A DNA stretch of 64,000 nucleotides from the NCBI RefSeq assembly GCF_934525195.1, contig NZ_CAKSZA010000001.1, positions 1 to 64,000 of the forward strand. The letters are read 5' to 3'. Source of the DNA: an uncultured Eubacterium sp. (GTDB taxonomy: Bacteria > Bacillota > Clostridia > Oscillospirales > Acutalibacteraceae). Within the stretch, counting starts at the first letter, position 1; every line of letters begins with the position of its first letter. Below are positions 50,971-59,148 of the stretch, piece after piece. A model generated the notes under the pieces. That model was given only the letters and a program-made list of their open reading frames with translations, did not search any database and had not been told where the DNA came from. The translations under genes were made by a program, and so were the position numbers.

Positions 50971-52146
50971 ATGCCAAGAATCACAGCAGAAGAAGTACAA
51001 ACAATCCCTTACGGACCATTGGGAATTATCGCTTTACCGGGTACAGAAGGACTCGCACAGAAGATTGATAATTATCTTGTAAAATGGAGAGCCGAGCAGG
51101 CTGCCGCTCACAAGGAAAACATCGCCTTTTATGGCTATCAAAGGGACTCATACCTTATCGACACATCTATTGCAAGATTCGGTTCAGGTGAGGGCAAAGC
51201 AGTTATCAACGACTCAATCAGAGGCTACGACCTTTACATCATTGTAGACTGCTTCAATTACAGCGTTACCTACAATATGTACGGAATGGATGTTCCGAAG
51301 TCACCGGACGACCATTTCTCGGATTTAAAGAGAGTTATCTCGGCAGCATCAAGCAAAGCAAAGAGAATCAATGTTATTATGCCAATGCTCTATGAGGGCA
51401 GACAGCACAAGCGTTCATCACGTGAATCACTTGACTGTGCAATGGCTTTGCAGGAACTTACAACATTGGGTGTTGAAAACATCATCACATTTGATGCACA
51501 CGACCAAAGAGTTCAAAACTCAATTCCTCACAAGTCATTTGAAAATGTTATGCCTACATACCAGATGATCAAAGCAATCGTTAACAACGTTGATGATTTG
51601 TCTGTTGACCCTGACCATCTTATGATTATTTCACCTGACGAGGGTGCAATGCACAGATGTATTTACTTTGCAACACAACTTGGCGTAAACCTCGGTATGT
51701 TCTACAAGAGAAGAGATTACACAAGAGTTGTAAACGGCAGAAACCCTATTGTTGCTCATCAGTATCTTGGTGACAGCGTTGAAGGCAAGGACATCATCAT
51801 TGTTGACGATATGATTTCTTCAGGCGAAAGTATGCTTGAAGTTGCAAAGAAACTCAAGGAGCTCAAAGCAAAGAGAATCTTTGTCTGCACAGCATTCGGT
51901 CTTTTCTGCAACGGTCTTGAAATTTTTGACAAGGCACACGAAGACGGAGTTTTTGAAAAAGTATTTACAACAAACGGTGTTTATCAGTCACCTGAGCTTC
52001 TTTCAAGAGATTGGTACGAAAGTGTTGAACTTTCAAAGTATCTTGCATACTTCCTTGACACAATTAATCACGATTTGTCTGTATCTTCTCTTCTTGACAA
52101 CTCAAACAAAATTGATTTATTATTAAAGAAAAAAGGACTTAAATAA
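50971..52146 (+). CDS. prs: Ribose-phosphate pyrophosphokinase
   Basis: Makes PRPP from ribose 5-phosphate and ATP for nucleotide, histidine and tryptophan synthesis. The 391-residue protein is longer than classical Prs (about 315) and belongs to the Clostridia long form. It keeps MLYEGRQHKRSSRESLDCAM, a TFDAHDQRVQNSIP metal/ATP segment and the PRPP loop DIIIVDDMISSGESM near 273-287. GAGAGGAG precedes the ATG. Codon use (AAG, AAC and GGT/GGC preferred) suggests high expression compared with the neighbouring GtrA-YfhO gene. Confidence 0.94.
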   Translation: MPRITAEEVQTIPYGPLGIIALPGTEGLAQKIDNYLVKWRAEQAAAHKENIAFYGYQRDSYLIDTSIARFGSGEGKAVINDSIRGYDLYIIVDCFNYSVTYNMYGMDVPKSPDDHFSDLKRVISAASSKAKRINVIMPMLYEGRQHKRSSRESLDCAMALQELTTLGVENIITFDAHDQRVQNSIPHKSFENVMPTYQMIKAIVNNVDDLSVDPDHLMIISPDEGAMHRCIYFATQLGVNLGMFYKRRDYTRVVNGRNPIVAHQYLGDSVEGKDIIIVDDMISSGESMLEVAKKLKELKAKRIFVCTAFGLFCNGLEIFDKAHEDGVFEKVFTTNGVYQSPELLSRDWYESVELSKYLAYFLDTINHDLSVSSLLDNSNKIDLLLKKKGLK

Positions 52147-52148
52147 TT

Positions 52149-52667
52149 ATGGCTAACAAGAAAAACTCAGGGGCTGGCAGAGTTATATTTGTCATCATCT
52201 TCAGCATTTTGGTTATGACTTTAGTTCCGACAGGCATCTACTGCGCTGTTGAAAGAATAAACCCTGTTGAAATGGTTTCTTCAACATTTTCATCAAACAA
52301 TTCTGCCCTTCTCATCGGCAAATGGCAAAACCAAACAAGAAGTTCAGCTTATGAATTCTATGATGACGGTACTTATGAAAGCTATTTCAGCACTTTCTCA
52401 TTCAAAGGTGACTATTCTCTTAAAGGCGACGAACTTACACTTTCAAACCCATCAAGTGACAGCACCGTTGTTTACAAGATATCTGTTGATAAGAAATCGC
52501 TTTCTATGACCATTGTACAGGAAAACGGAATGCTTTCTGAAAATAATCAAACAACAAAATATAACAGAGTTGACAGAATCGAAACGAAATCACTGACTGA
52601 TTTGCTCGGCACAATAGTTGAATCAACACAAGAAGAAAACTCTGACAGTGATTCATCAAACGAATAA
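52149..52667 (+). CDS. Small membrane-anchored lipocalin-like protein
   Basis: A 172-residue protein with one N-terminal membrane segment (about 11-33), a low-complexity linker, and a beta-rich domain (about 50-140) with the pattern LIGKWQNQ...YEFYDDGTYESY...GDYSLKGDELTLS, typical of DUF5640/lipocalin-like domains. The C-terminus is acidic and Ser-rich (EENSDSDSSNE). Its function is unknown. It starts 2 bp after prs, so it is co-transcribed with it, and spoIIID follows after a 70-bp gap with a separate promoter. Confidence 0.75.
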   Translation: MANKKNSGAGRVIFVIIFSILVMTLVPTGIYCAVERINPVEMVSSTFSSNNSALLIGKWQNQTRSSAYEFYDDGTYESYFSTFSFKGDYSLKGDELTLSNPSSDSTVVYKISVDKKSLSMTIVQENGMLSENNQTTKYNRVDRIETKSLTDLLGTIVESTQEENSDSDSSNE

Positions 52668-52686
52668 TATGCAAAACAAAACAAAG

Positions 52687-52715
52687 TAATATAAGCTAAA
52701 AAACGGTCATATCTT
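52687..52715 (+). promoter_or_regulatory. Possible sigma-E promoter for spoIIID
   Basis: TAATATA (52687-52693), 14 bases, then CATATCTT (52708-52715), close to the sigma-E pattern KMATATT-N14-CATACAMT. The expected start (about 52722) leaves a short leader with AAGGAGT before the ATG at 52738. Known biology agrees: spoIIID is sigma-E-transcribed in B. subtilis. The motif alone is weak. Confidence 0.45.
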
Positions 52716-52737
52716 TTACTTAGAAGGAGTAATTGAT

Positions 52738-52998
52738 ATGACCAAAAATGTAGAGTCAAGATGTATTGAGCTGGGAGAATATATTGTTGAAAACAAAACA
52801 ACCGTCAGGCAAACGGCAAAGGTTTTCGGCATAAGCAAAAGCACGGTACATATAGATGTTACAAAACGGCTGGGCGAAATTGCTCCCCTGCTTGCCGACA
52901 AAGTGAATGATGTTTTACAATGCAATAAATCGCAGCGACACATCAGAGGCGGAGAAGCAACGAGGGAGAAATATCGTCTAATAAAAGGAAAGAAGTAA
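52738..52998 (+). CDS. spoIIID: Sporulation transcriptional regulator SpoIIID
   Basis: An 86-residue DNA-binding switch protein of the mother cell, activating and repressing sigma-E genes. The helix-turn-helix (about 22-42, VRQTAKVFGISKSTVHIDVT) and the basic C-terminal helix (about 62-84) match SpoIIID end to end. AAGGAG lies just upstream of the ATG. proC begins 5 bp after its stop. Confidence 0.96.
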   Translation: MTKNVESRCIELGEYIVENKTTVRQTAKVFGISKSTVHIDVTKRLGEIAPLLADKVNDVLQCNKSQRHIRGGEATREKYRLIKGKK

Positions 52999-53003
52999 AA
53001 GCT

Positions 53004-53801
53004 ATGTCTATCGGATTTATTGGATGCGGAAATATGGCAAGCGCCATCGTCTGCGGAATTATTGACAGCAATGCTGTAAAAGCAGAAGAAGTAAACATTT
53101 TTGACATTTACGCACCTGCAACTCAGGCGATGAAAGAAAAATACAATGTCAATGTTTTTGACAGCGAAATCGAAATTGCAAAAAACAGCGACACTGTTGT
53201 TTTAGCGGTTAAGCCGAATGTTCTTGCATCGGTGCTCAACAAAATCGACGGTGCACTCGGCGAAAGTGACGCATTGGTTATTTCTATTGCTGCGGGCAAA
53301 AGCACCGAATTTATTGCTTCACAGCTTTCACACGACAGCAGAATTATCCGTGTTATGCCAAACATCAACGCCAAAGTTGCGGAGGCTATTTGCGCATACA
53401 CAACAAACGGCAAAGCTACCGAAGCTGACAAGAGTTTGACAGAAAAAATCTTTTCGGCAGTCGGTGAAATTATTTATTTGGATGAAAACTTCTTCCCTTT
53501 ATTCGGCGTTCTCGGCGGATGCACCCCTGCACTTGCATATATGTTCATTGACGAGCTTGCAAGAGCCGGTGTGAAAAACGGAATGAAAAAGGATATTGCA
53601 TTGAAGATTTCCGCACAGGCTGTGCTTGGAAGCGCAAAAATGATTCTTGAAAGCAGCGAGCATCCATATGATTTGATTGACAAAGTTTGTTCCCCGGGCG
53701 GAACAACAATAGAGGCTGTCACAACTTTGCAAGAAAACGGTTTCAATTCCGCTATTCACAAAGCGGTTGACAAAGCGGTAGACAAAGACAGCAAATTATA
53801 A
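53004..53801 (+). CDS. proC: Pyrroline-5-carboxylate reductase
   Basis: Last step of proline synthesis, NAD(P)H-dependent. The 265-residue protein begins with the dinucleotide-binding GFIGCGNMASAIVCG, has AVKPNVLASVL and VISIAAGKS, and ends with the family signature SPGGTTIEAVTTLQENGF. It follows spoIIID by 5 bp, so sporulation transcripts may read into it. A strong terminator follows. Confidence 0.96.
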   Translation: MSIGFIGCGNMASAIVCGIIDSNAVKAEEVNIFDIYAPATQAMKEKYNVNVFDSEIEIAKNSDTVVLAVKPNVLASVLNKIDGALGESDALVISIAAGKSTEFIASQLSHDSRIIRVMPNINAKVAEAICAYTTNGKATEADKSLTEKIFSAVGEIIYLDENFFPLFGVLGGCTPALAYMFIDELARAGVKNGMKKDIALKISAQAVLGSAKMILESSEHPYDLIDKVCSPGGTTIEAVTTLQENGFNSAIHKAVDKAVDKDSKL

Positions 53802-53814
53802 TTCAGCAAAGAAC

Positions 53815-53851
53815 AAAGCACTTGAGTATCAAAAACTCAGGTGCTTTTTTA
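53815..53851 (+). terminator. proC terminator
   Basis: A perfect 13-bp stem (53815-53827 with 53835-53847, AAAGCACTTGAGT and its complement) is followed by a T-run. Confidence 0.9.
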
Positions 53852-53927
53852 TTTGTTTTGTCAATAGACAGTTGACTGTATAATATGATAAAATATTTAT
53901 ATACATATACAAAAAGGAGAGATACTA

Positions 53928-55109
53928 ATGAAAAAAATATACTCATTATTAATTACGATTTGTCTGTTTTGTGTTATTGCATTCGGCACATCAACCGTAT
54001 TTGCAGCTCAAATTGATTCTGACATCGTAAGCGATGACGGAACAAGAATTGTTGACATTTCACCGAACGGCGAGGAGGACGACACGCTTTCAATTCGCAG
54101 AGTTCTCAAAGAGAGTATGTGTGACAAGCTCGTTGTTAACTTTGCACCCGGCGAATACACATTGACCAATTCCCTGCCGATTTTTGACAACACAACATTC
54201 AATGCCAACGGTGCTGTGTTCAATCAAAAGACAAACGGCAAGGGCTTGCTTATCAACGGTTTTCATATGAACAGCTCATACGGAAAAGGTTCGGGCGGAT
54301 ACGGCTCGCTCAAAAATGTTGTAATCAACGGCGGAACTTGGGTTGGCACAGCAGAGCCTAACACAGAAAAGACATTGAAAGACAACGGATTTTATGTTGG
54401 ATATTCGTCATTTTTATTTATGCACGCTCAAAATATCACTATCAAAAACTGCTCATTCAAGAACAATTACAACGGACATTTCATTGAATTTGCAGGAGTT
54501 AAAAATGCAAGAATTGAAAACTGCAATATGGCAATGAGCGGCAGCAGATATGTGGGCGAAGGCTCAAACGAAGCTATCCAGATTGACAACACATATAAGC
54601 AGAGCAATTCCCCATCGGGTGCTCCGTGGGATGACACAGCTTGCGAAAACATCACGGTTTCAAACTGCAAAATCAAATTTGCAAGAGGTATCGGCACAAA
54701 CAGAGTCGGCAACACATTCTTCAAGAATATTAAGGTTCAGGGTTGCACAATCACATCAACAAATGAAGCACTCAATATGTATGATGTTCTCGGTTTGAAT
54801 GTCAACAAGTGCACAATCAAAACCACGGGGAAATTCAAGGACTATCGTTCGGTTGCAATGTATGTAGGTCTTGACAGCGTGCCAAAGGGCGGAAACGCAT
54901 CAAAGGCAAATACAACAATTACCAACAACAAAATTTATGGCAACACAGCCGGACTTAAAATGTGGAACTTAAAATCAAAAGCAAAGTTCAACAAAGTTAC
55001 AATCAAAGGCAACAAAATCTATTGCAAAAAAGGCAAAGACAAGGCTTTACAACACACAAAGAGCATAAAGAAACTTGTTAAATCAAAGAATACACTTAAA
55101 AAATGGTAA
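53928..55109 (+). CDS. Secreted right-handed beta-helix protein
   Basis: A 393-residue exported protein. The signal peptide is residues 1-27 (KKIYSLLITICLFCVIAFG core, AxA-type cleavage at VFAA). The mature part shows repeated short strands with Asn/Cys ladders (ITIKNCSFKNN, ARIENCNM, ITVSNCKI, IKVQGCTI), as in the pectate-lyase-type beta-helix, and the C-terminus is strongly basic. Such proteins bind or cleave polysaccharides; no catalytic set could be assigned. AAGGAGAG precedes the ATG, and TATAAT (53879-53884) is a likely -10, but the -35 is poorly spaced. Confidence 0.82.
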   Translation: MKKIYSLLITICLFCVIAFGTSTVFAAQIDSDIVSDDGTRIVDISPNGEEDDTLSIRRVLKESMCDKLVVNFAPGEYTLTNSLPIFDNTTFNANGAVFNQKTNGKGLLINGFHMNSSYGKGSGGYGSLKNVVINGGTWVGTAEPNTEKTLKDNGFYVGYSSFLFMHAQNITIKNCSFKNNYNGHFIEFAGVKNARIENCNMAMSGSRYVGEGSNEAIQIDNTYKQSNSPSGAPWDDTACENITVSNCKIKFARGIGTNRVGNTFFKNIKVQGCTITSTNEALNMYDVLGLNVNKCTIKTTGKFKDYRSVAMYVGLDSVPKGGNASKANTTITNNKIYGNTAGLKMWNLKSKAKFNKVTIKGNKIYCKKGKDKALQHTKSIKKLVKSKNTLKKW

Positions 55110-55113
55110 TATA

Positions 55114-55142
55114 AAAACGGCTTGAGTTTTTCAAGCCGTTTT
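55114..55142 (+). terminator. Terminator of the beta-helix gene
   Basis: A perfect 12-bp stem (AAAACGGCTTGA with its complement, 55114-55125 and 55131-55142) with a T-rich 3' side. Element copy B begins in its last T. Confidence 0.85.
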
Positions 55143-55370
55143 AGACTGTCGATAAAGCTCCTGAAACACGCCAAAATATAATCAACCGAATTATCCTTCC
55201 ATTTTTTAAGAGAGAGTGCAACATGAAGTGTTGACGGAGAGAGTTAAAAAATGCTGTAAGTATTGAACTTACAGCATTTTGGTGTTTTTCGTTTTTTGCT
55301 CAGTCGAGGTATTTATATACATCTTCCTTCGCAAAAGAAAACGAAATTCAGAAACTTTCTCAACAGTCTA
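55142..55370. repeat. MITE-like repeat, copy B, with variable hairpin
   Basis: 229 bp. Terminal inverted repeats of 24 bases (55142-55165 against 55347-55370) pair at 20 positions, with TA at both outer ends. It aligns with copy A in inverted orientation. The central hairpin is perfect over 14 bp (55248-55261 with 55267-55280), loop ATTGA, which reads TCAAT in the orientation where copy A has TCGAT. The arms (AAAATGCTGTAAGT here) are unrelated to those of copy A. No coding sequence. It lies between two convergent genes. Confidence 0.8.
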
Positions 55371-55390
55371 CATAGTTTCTTAATATAATA

Positions 55391-56569
55391 TTACATATAC
55401 TTTTTGATTTCGTCAACCTTATTAGTTTGCTCCCAAGGAACATTGAGGTCTTCTCTGCCCATATGACCGTAAGCGGCAACTGCCTTGTAAATCGGTCTTC
55501 TCAAATCAAGGTTCTTGATGATTGCAGACGGACGAAGGTCGAATACCTTATTAACGATTTCGCTGATTTCGTCATCAGACTTCTTACCTGTGCCGAATGT
55601 GTCAACCATTACAGAAACAGGCTTTGCAACGCCGATTGCATATGCAAGTTCAACCTCGCACTTATCTGCAAGACCTGCTGCAACGATATTCTTTGCTACC
55701 CATCTTGAAGCATAAGCAGCCGAACGGTCAACCTTTGTTGGGTCTTTACCCGAAAAAGCACCGCCGCCGTGACGAGCATATCCACCGTATGTATCAACAA
55801 TAATCTTTCTGCCTGTAAGACCTGAGTCGCCCATAGGACCGCCGATAACGAATCTGCCTGTTGGATTTACATAAAATACGGTATCCTCATCCATAAGCTC
55901 GGCAGGAACAGTTGTTTTGATTACATTTTCGATAATATCTTCTCTGAGTTGTTCAAGAGAAACGTCGGCGCTGTGCTGTGATGAAACAACGATTGTTGTA
56001 ACACGAACAGGCTTGTTGTCCACATATTCAACAGTAACCTGTGTTTTGCCGTCTGCACGGAGATAAGGCAATGTGCCGTTTTTTCTAACCTCTGTGAGCT
56101 TGAGAGCAAGCTTATGAGCAAGAGAGATAGGCATCGGCATAAGTTCCTTAGTTTCGTTGCAAGCATAACCAAACATCATACCCTGGTCGCCGGCACCGTT
56201 GAGGTTGTCCTCATCTTCTTCGTTATTTTTAAGCTCAAATGACTTATCAACACCCATAGCAATATCAGGTGACTGCTTGTCAAGAGAAGTGATTACGGCG
56301 CAAGTGTTGCCGTCAAATCCCTTTGCACTGTCGTCATATCCGATTTCGCAAACAGTCTTGCGAACAATAGCGTTGATGTCAACATTAGCCTTTGTTGTGA
56401 TTTCGCCCATAACATGAACCTGACCTGTTGTGCAGGTTGTTTCGCAAGCAACACGAGATTGTGGGTCTTGTTCAATCATAGCGTCAAGAATTGCGTCTGA
56501 AATTTGATCACAGATTTTGTCAGGATGTCCTTCTGTAACCGATTCGCTTGTAAATAAAAAGCGTGACAT
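55391..56569 (-). CDS. metK: S-adenosylmethionine synthetase
   Basis: Makes SAM from methionine and ATP. The 392-residue protein has FTSESVTEGHPDKICDQISD, the GAGDQGMMFGYA hexapeptide region near 115-126 and the GGGAFSGKDPTKVDRS P-loop near 260-275. The ATG at 56569 is chosen because AGAGGTAA lies just upstream and MSRFLFTSESV is the conserved start; an in-frame start 63 bases earlier is rejected. A SAM-I riboswitch lies in the leader, giving feedback by the product. Confidence 0.97.
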   Translation of the reverse strand: MSRFLFTSESVTEGHPDKICDQISDAILDAMIEQDPQSRVACETTCTTGQVHVMGEITTKANVDINAIVRKTVCEIGYDDSAKGFDGNTCAVITSLDKQSPDIAMGVDKSFELKNNEEDEDNLNGAGDQGMMFGYACNETKELMPMPISLAHKLALKLTEVRKNGTLPYLRADGKTQVTVEYVDNKPVRVTTIVVSSQHSADVSLEQLREDIIENVIKTTVPAELMDEDTVFYVNPTGRFVIGGPMGDSGLTGRKIIVDTYGGYARHGGGAFSGKDPTKVDRSAAYASRWVAKNIVAAGLADKCEVELAYAIGVAKPVSVMVDTFGTGKKSDDEISEIVNKVFDLRPSAIIKNLDLRRPIYKAVAAYGHMGREDLNVPWEQTNKVDEIKKYM

Positions 56570-56623
56570 ATTAATTACCTCTTTTCTAAAAAATACAGCA
56601 TTTATTCTTGCAAAAGACAAAAT

Positions 56624-56753
56624 AAAAAGCATACAGCGGTGACCGTATGCTGATAATTCATCATTCGGTATTATCTTACCGCAGGTATTAGCACCTTACA
56701 AATGCAGGTTGCTGTGGTTTCACAGGGCCAGTCCCTCAACCACTCTTGATAAT
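56624..56753 (-). promoter_or_regulatory. SAM-I (S-box) riboswitch upstream of metK
   Basis: The minus strand has the diagnostic core segments in order: ATCAAGAGTGGTTGAGGGA, CTGGCCCTGTGAAACC, CAGCAACC and AAGGTGCTAATACCTGC. P1 arms ATTATC (56748-56753) and GATAAT (56670-56675) close the aptamer. A terminator stem (AGCATAC with GTATGCT, 56628-56651) with U-run (to about 56624) follows. High SAM should favour the terminator and switch metK off. Confidence 0.95.
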
Positions 56754-56781
56754 CTCTATTCCCTTTTGCTACATTATATTT

Positions 56782-56810
56782 ATGATACTACAAAAGATAT
56801 GCCGTGTCAA
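56782..56810 (-). promoter_or_regulatory. metK promoter
   Basis: -35 TTGACA (56805-56810), 17-base spacer, -10 TATCAT (56782-56787) on the minus strand. The transcript starts about 20 bases before the riboswitch aptamer. Confidence 0.75.
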
Positions 56811-56843
56811 CAAAATTTTTCTTGAAATATTTGTTAATTTATA

Positions 56844-56872
56844 TTGTAATTTGTTTAGAAATAGTTTATAAT
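56844..56872 (+). promoter_or_regulatory. Promoter of the SDR/zinc-ribbon gene
   Basis: -35 TTGTAA (56844-56849), 17-base spacer, perfect -10 TATAAT (56867-56872). Divergent from the metK promoter; the two -35 boxes are 33 bases apart. Confidence 0.7.
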
Positions 56873-56889
56873 TATATCGTTAACATTTT

Positions 56890-56908
56890 TACTTATTGTT
56901 AATAAGTA
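56890..56908. promoter_or_regulatory. Operator-like palindrome before the SDR/zinc-ribbon gene
   Basis: A perfect inverted repeat with 8-base arms (TACTTATT and AATAAGTA around GTT) about 12 bases downstream of the expected transcript start. The position and symmetry suit a repressor site. The binding protein is unknown. Confidence 0.45.
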
Positions 56909-56935
56909 CATTTTGCTGTTTAAGGAGGAAAAATA

Positions 56936-58498
56936 ATGGCAAAGAAAACCGTATTCGTTACCGGCGGTACCGGTAACATGGGTTGGGCTGCTGTTCAGGA
57001 AATGATTAAGCATCCAAACGAAATCAACATTAAGATGCTTGCAAGAAAGAGCCCAAAGAACGAAGAAAAATTAAAGGGTATCATGGCAAAGCCAAATGTT
57101 CAGGTTGTATGGGGTGACTTGGGCGATTACGACTCAATCCTTGAGGGTGTAACAGGCTCTGACTATGTTCTTCACATCGGCGGTATGGTATCTCCGACAG
57201 CTGACTGGAAGCCATACAGAACACAAAAGACAAACATCGGTGCTGCACAGAACATCTGCAAGGCTGTTTTGGCTCAACCAAATCCTGATGATGTTAAGGT
57301 TTGCTACATCGGTACTGTTGCTGAAACAGGTGACAGAAACTATCCTATCCACTGGGGCAGATGTGGTGACCCTATCAAAATCTCTATCTACGACCACTAT
57401 GCAATTTCAAAGACTGTTGCAGAACGCACATTCGTAGAAAGCGGTATTAAGAACTGGGTTGTTATGCGTCAGAGCGGTATCCTCTATCCAAACATTCTCA
57501 AGAATATGGACCCTATTATGTTCCATGTACCGATTAACGGTGTACTTGAATGGTGTACTGTTGAGGACTCGGGCAGACTTATGTGCAACCTTGTACTTGA
57601 AGACGAAAAAGGCACACTCGGTGCTGATTTCTGGAACCACTTTTTCAACATCGGTTCTGGTGAACAGTACAGAATTTCTAACTATGAATTTGAGTGCCTT
57701 CTCCTCGGCACACTTGGTCTTGCAGGCCCTGAAAAGCTCTTTGACCCTAACTGGTTCATCACAAAGAACTTCCACGGTCAATTCTATGCAGACGGCGACA
57801 AGCTTGAGGAATTCCTCCACTTCAGAGAGAACCTTCCTGTTAAGGATTACTTCAACAGACTCGCCGATCAGGTTGAATTCTACTTCAAAATACCAAGATA
57901 TCTTCCAAAGAATCTCGTTGCAGCTTGTGCAAAGCCATTCATGAAGAAGATTGCTTCTACAAAAGACTTCGGTACTCTTGACTGGGTTGCTACAAGAAAT
58001 CCTGAAAGACTTTCTGCATACTACGGCACATATGAAGATTGGGCAAAGATTCCATCAAAGTGGGAAGATTTTGAAATTACAAAGTTTGCTAAGAAGACAT
58101 CTGACGCAGATGAGTTCAAGCTTGACCACGGTTATGATGAAACAAAGCCTGAATCAGAACTTGACATTGAAGATATGAAGCAAGCTGCTAAATTCCGTGG
58201 CGGTGAGTGCCTCAGCGAAACAATGACAAAGGGCGATATGGCTACAAAACTCAAGTGGAAATGCGGTTACTGCGGTGCAGAATTTGAAGCATCACCTGCT
58301 CTTATTCTCCTCGGCGGTCACTGGTGTCCTGAGTGCTACATCCCTCAGAAGCAGTGGGATTACGACAACATTGCAAGAACAAACCCATTCTTCGCACAAG
58401 TTTGGTATCCTAACCACACTAAGGAAGAAACAAACGTTTACAAGTTTGACGATTTGTTCCAGATTGATGGTGTTAAGTGGGACGACATTAAGCACTAA
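56936..58498 (+). CDS. Extended SDR (NAD-dependent epimerase/dehydrogenase) with C-terminal zinc ribbon
   Basis: A 520-residue protein. The N-terminal Rossmann domain starts VFVTGGTGNMG (glycine motif 10-16) and has the SDR catalytic pair Tyr155-x-x-x-Lys159 (HYAISK), with WGDLGDYDSI for cofactor binding. The middle part (about 230-430) is an alpha-rich substrate region. The C-terminal part has a rubredoxin-like zinc ribbon: Cys443, Cys446, Cys464 and Cys467 (KCGYCGAEF, HWCPECYI). Sugar-nucleotide epimerases do not usually carry such a ribbon. Some gut Clostridia 3-beta-hydroxysteroid dehydrogenases are of the extended SDR type, so a sterol or steroid substrate is one idea. The ribosome site TAAGGAGG is optimal and codon use (AAG, AAC) points to high expression. 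Single-gene unit. Confidence 0.8.
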   Translation: MAKKTVFVTGGTGNMGWAAVQEMIKHPNEINIKMLARKSPKNEEKLKGIMAKPNVQVVWGDLGDYDSILEGVTGSDYVLHIGGMVSPTADWKPYRTQKTNIGAAQNICKAVLAQPNPDDVKVCYIGTVAETGDRNYPIHWGRCGDPIKISIYDHYAISKTVAERTFVESGIKNWVVMRQSGILYPNILKNMDPIMFHVPINGVLEWCTVEDSGRLMCNLVLEDEKGTLGADFWNHFFNIGSGEQYRISNYEFECLLLGTLGLAGPEKLFDPNWFITKNFHGQFYADGDKLEEFLHFRENLPVKDYFNRLADQVEFYFKIPRYLPKNLVAACAKPFMKKIASTKDFGTLDWVATRNPERLSAYYGTYEDWAKIPSKWEDFEITKFAKKTSDADEFKLDHGYDETKPESELDIEDMKQAAKFRGGECLSETMTKGDMATKLKWKCGYCGAEFEASPALILLGGHWCPECYIPQKQWDYDNIARTNPFFAQVWYPNHTKEETNVYKFDDLFQIDGVKWDDIKH

Positions 58499-58518
58499 TT
58501 ACACAAACACGAACAAAT

Positions 58519-58548
58519 TAAGGAGCGTTCAAAAGAACGCTCCTTTTA
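58519..58548. terminator. Terminator between SDR gene and HdeD-like gene
   Basis: A perfect 10-bp stem (AGGAGCGTTC, 58521-58530, with its complement 58535-58544) with a 4-base loop and T-run; it lies between convergent genes. Confidence 0.9.
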
Positions 58549-58551
58549 CTT

Positions 58552-59148
58552 TTATTCGTTTTTATCGTGAATTGTATAGTCAACTTCTATTGTATTATTT
58601 TGCTGTGAATTCTTTTTTATTCTTTGGGTTGTATAAATAATCGAAACAAGCTTTTCAAACCCGATAAAGAAACAACCCAAACCATAAAGAATAGTAATCA
58701 CAACCGCACTCTTAAATGACTTGAACACCAAGACAAGACCGAGAACGACGGACACAGCAGAGAACAAAAGAAGAAAATACCAACGAGGAAGTCCGAAGCG
58801 TTTTGCGTCTATTGAAGCTTGAAGTGTAAATAAACTATCGGCAATAATCATTATGCCTATAATAATCGGCAAAATACTGATAATCCAATTATGATGAATA
58901 ACCGTACAAACTCCTACTATTACGGACAATATGCCAAGCGCAAGGTCAAACTGAAAAGCTATATTATATTTATCCTGCGAAAAATAAGCCATAATTTTTA
59001 TAATTCCGAGGACGATAAACATAATTCCAATCAAATAGCAAACGGCAACCATAGAAAACTCAGGAAAGCCCATAAACATAATGCCGATAAGCATAAACAC
59101 AACACAAGCTGTCATATATGCAATTTTAATATTCTGTAAATACTTCAT
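58552..59148 (-). CDS. HdeD/DUF308 family membrane protein
   Basis: A 198-residue protein with six membrane segments in the DUF308 (HdeD) pattern: KIAYMTACVVFMLIGIMFMG, then repeated GIMFIVLGIIKI and IGIMIIADSLFTLQ units, with a conserved LPRWYFLLLFSAVSVVLG. The C-terminus is basic and soluble. In E. coli HdeD aids acid resistance; its role in Clostridia is unknown. The ATG at 59148 follows GAGGGTGAT; a longer frame upstream has no ribosome site. A strong hairpin precedes the gene. Confidence 0.85.
   Translation of the reverse strand: MKYLQNIKIAYMTACVVFMLIGIMFMGFPEFSMVAVCYLIGIMFIVLGIIKIMAYFSQDKYNIAFQFDLALGILSVIVGVCTVIHHNWIISILPIIIGIMIIADSLFTLQASIDAKRFGLPRWYFLLLFSAVSVVLGLVLVFKSFKSAVVITILYGLGCFFIGFEKLVSIIYTTQRIKKNSQQNNTIEVDYTIHDKNE

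Noticed and set aside
56570..56632. Longer MetK start
   Set aside because: The added residues are hydrophobic and non-conserved, and the region is riboswitch leader; the ATG at 56569 has a proper ribosome site.
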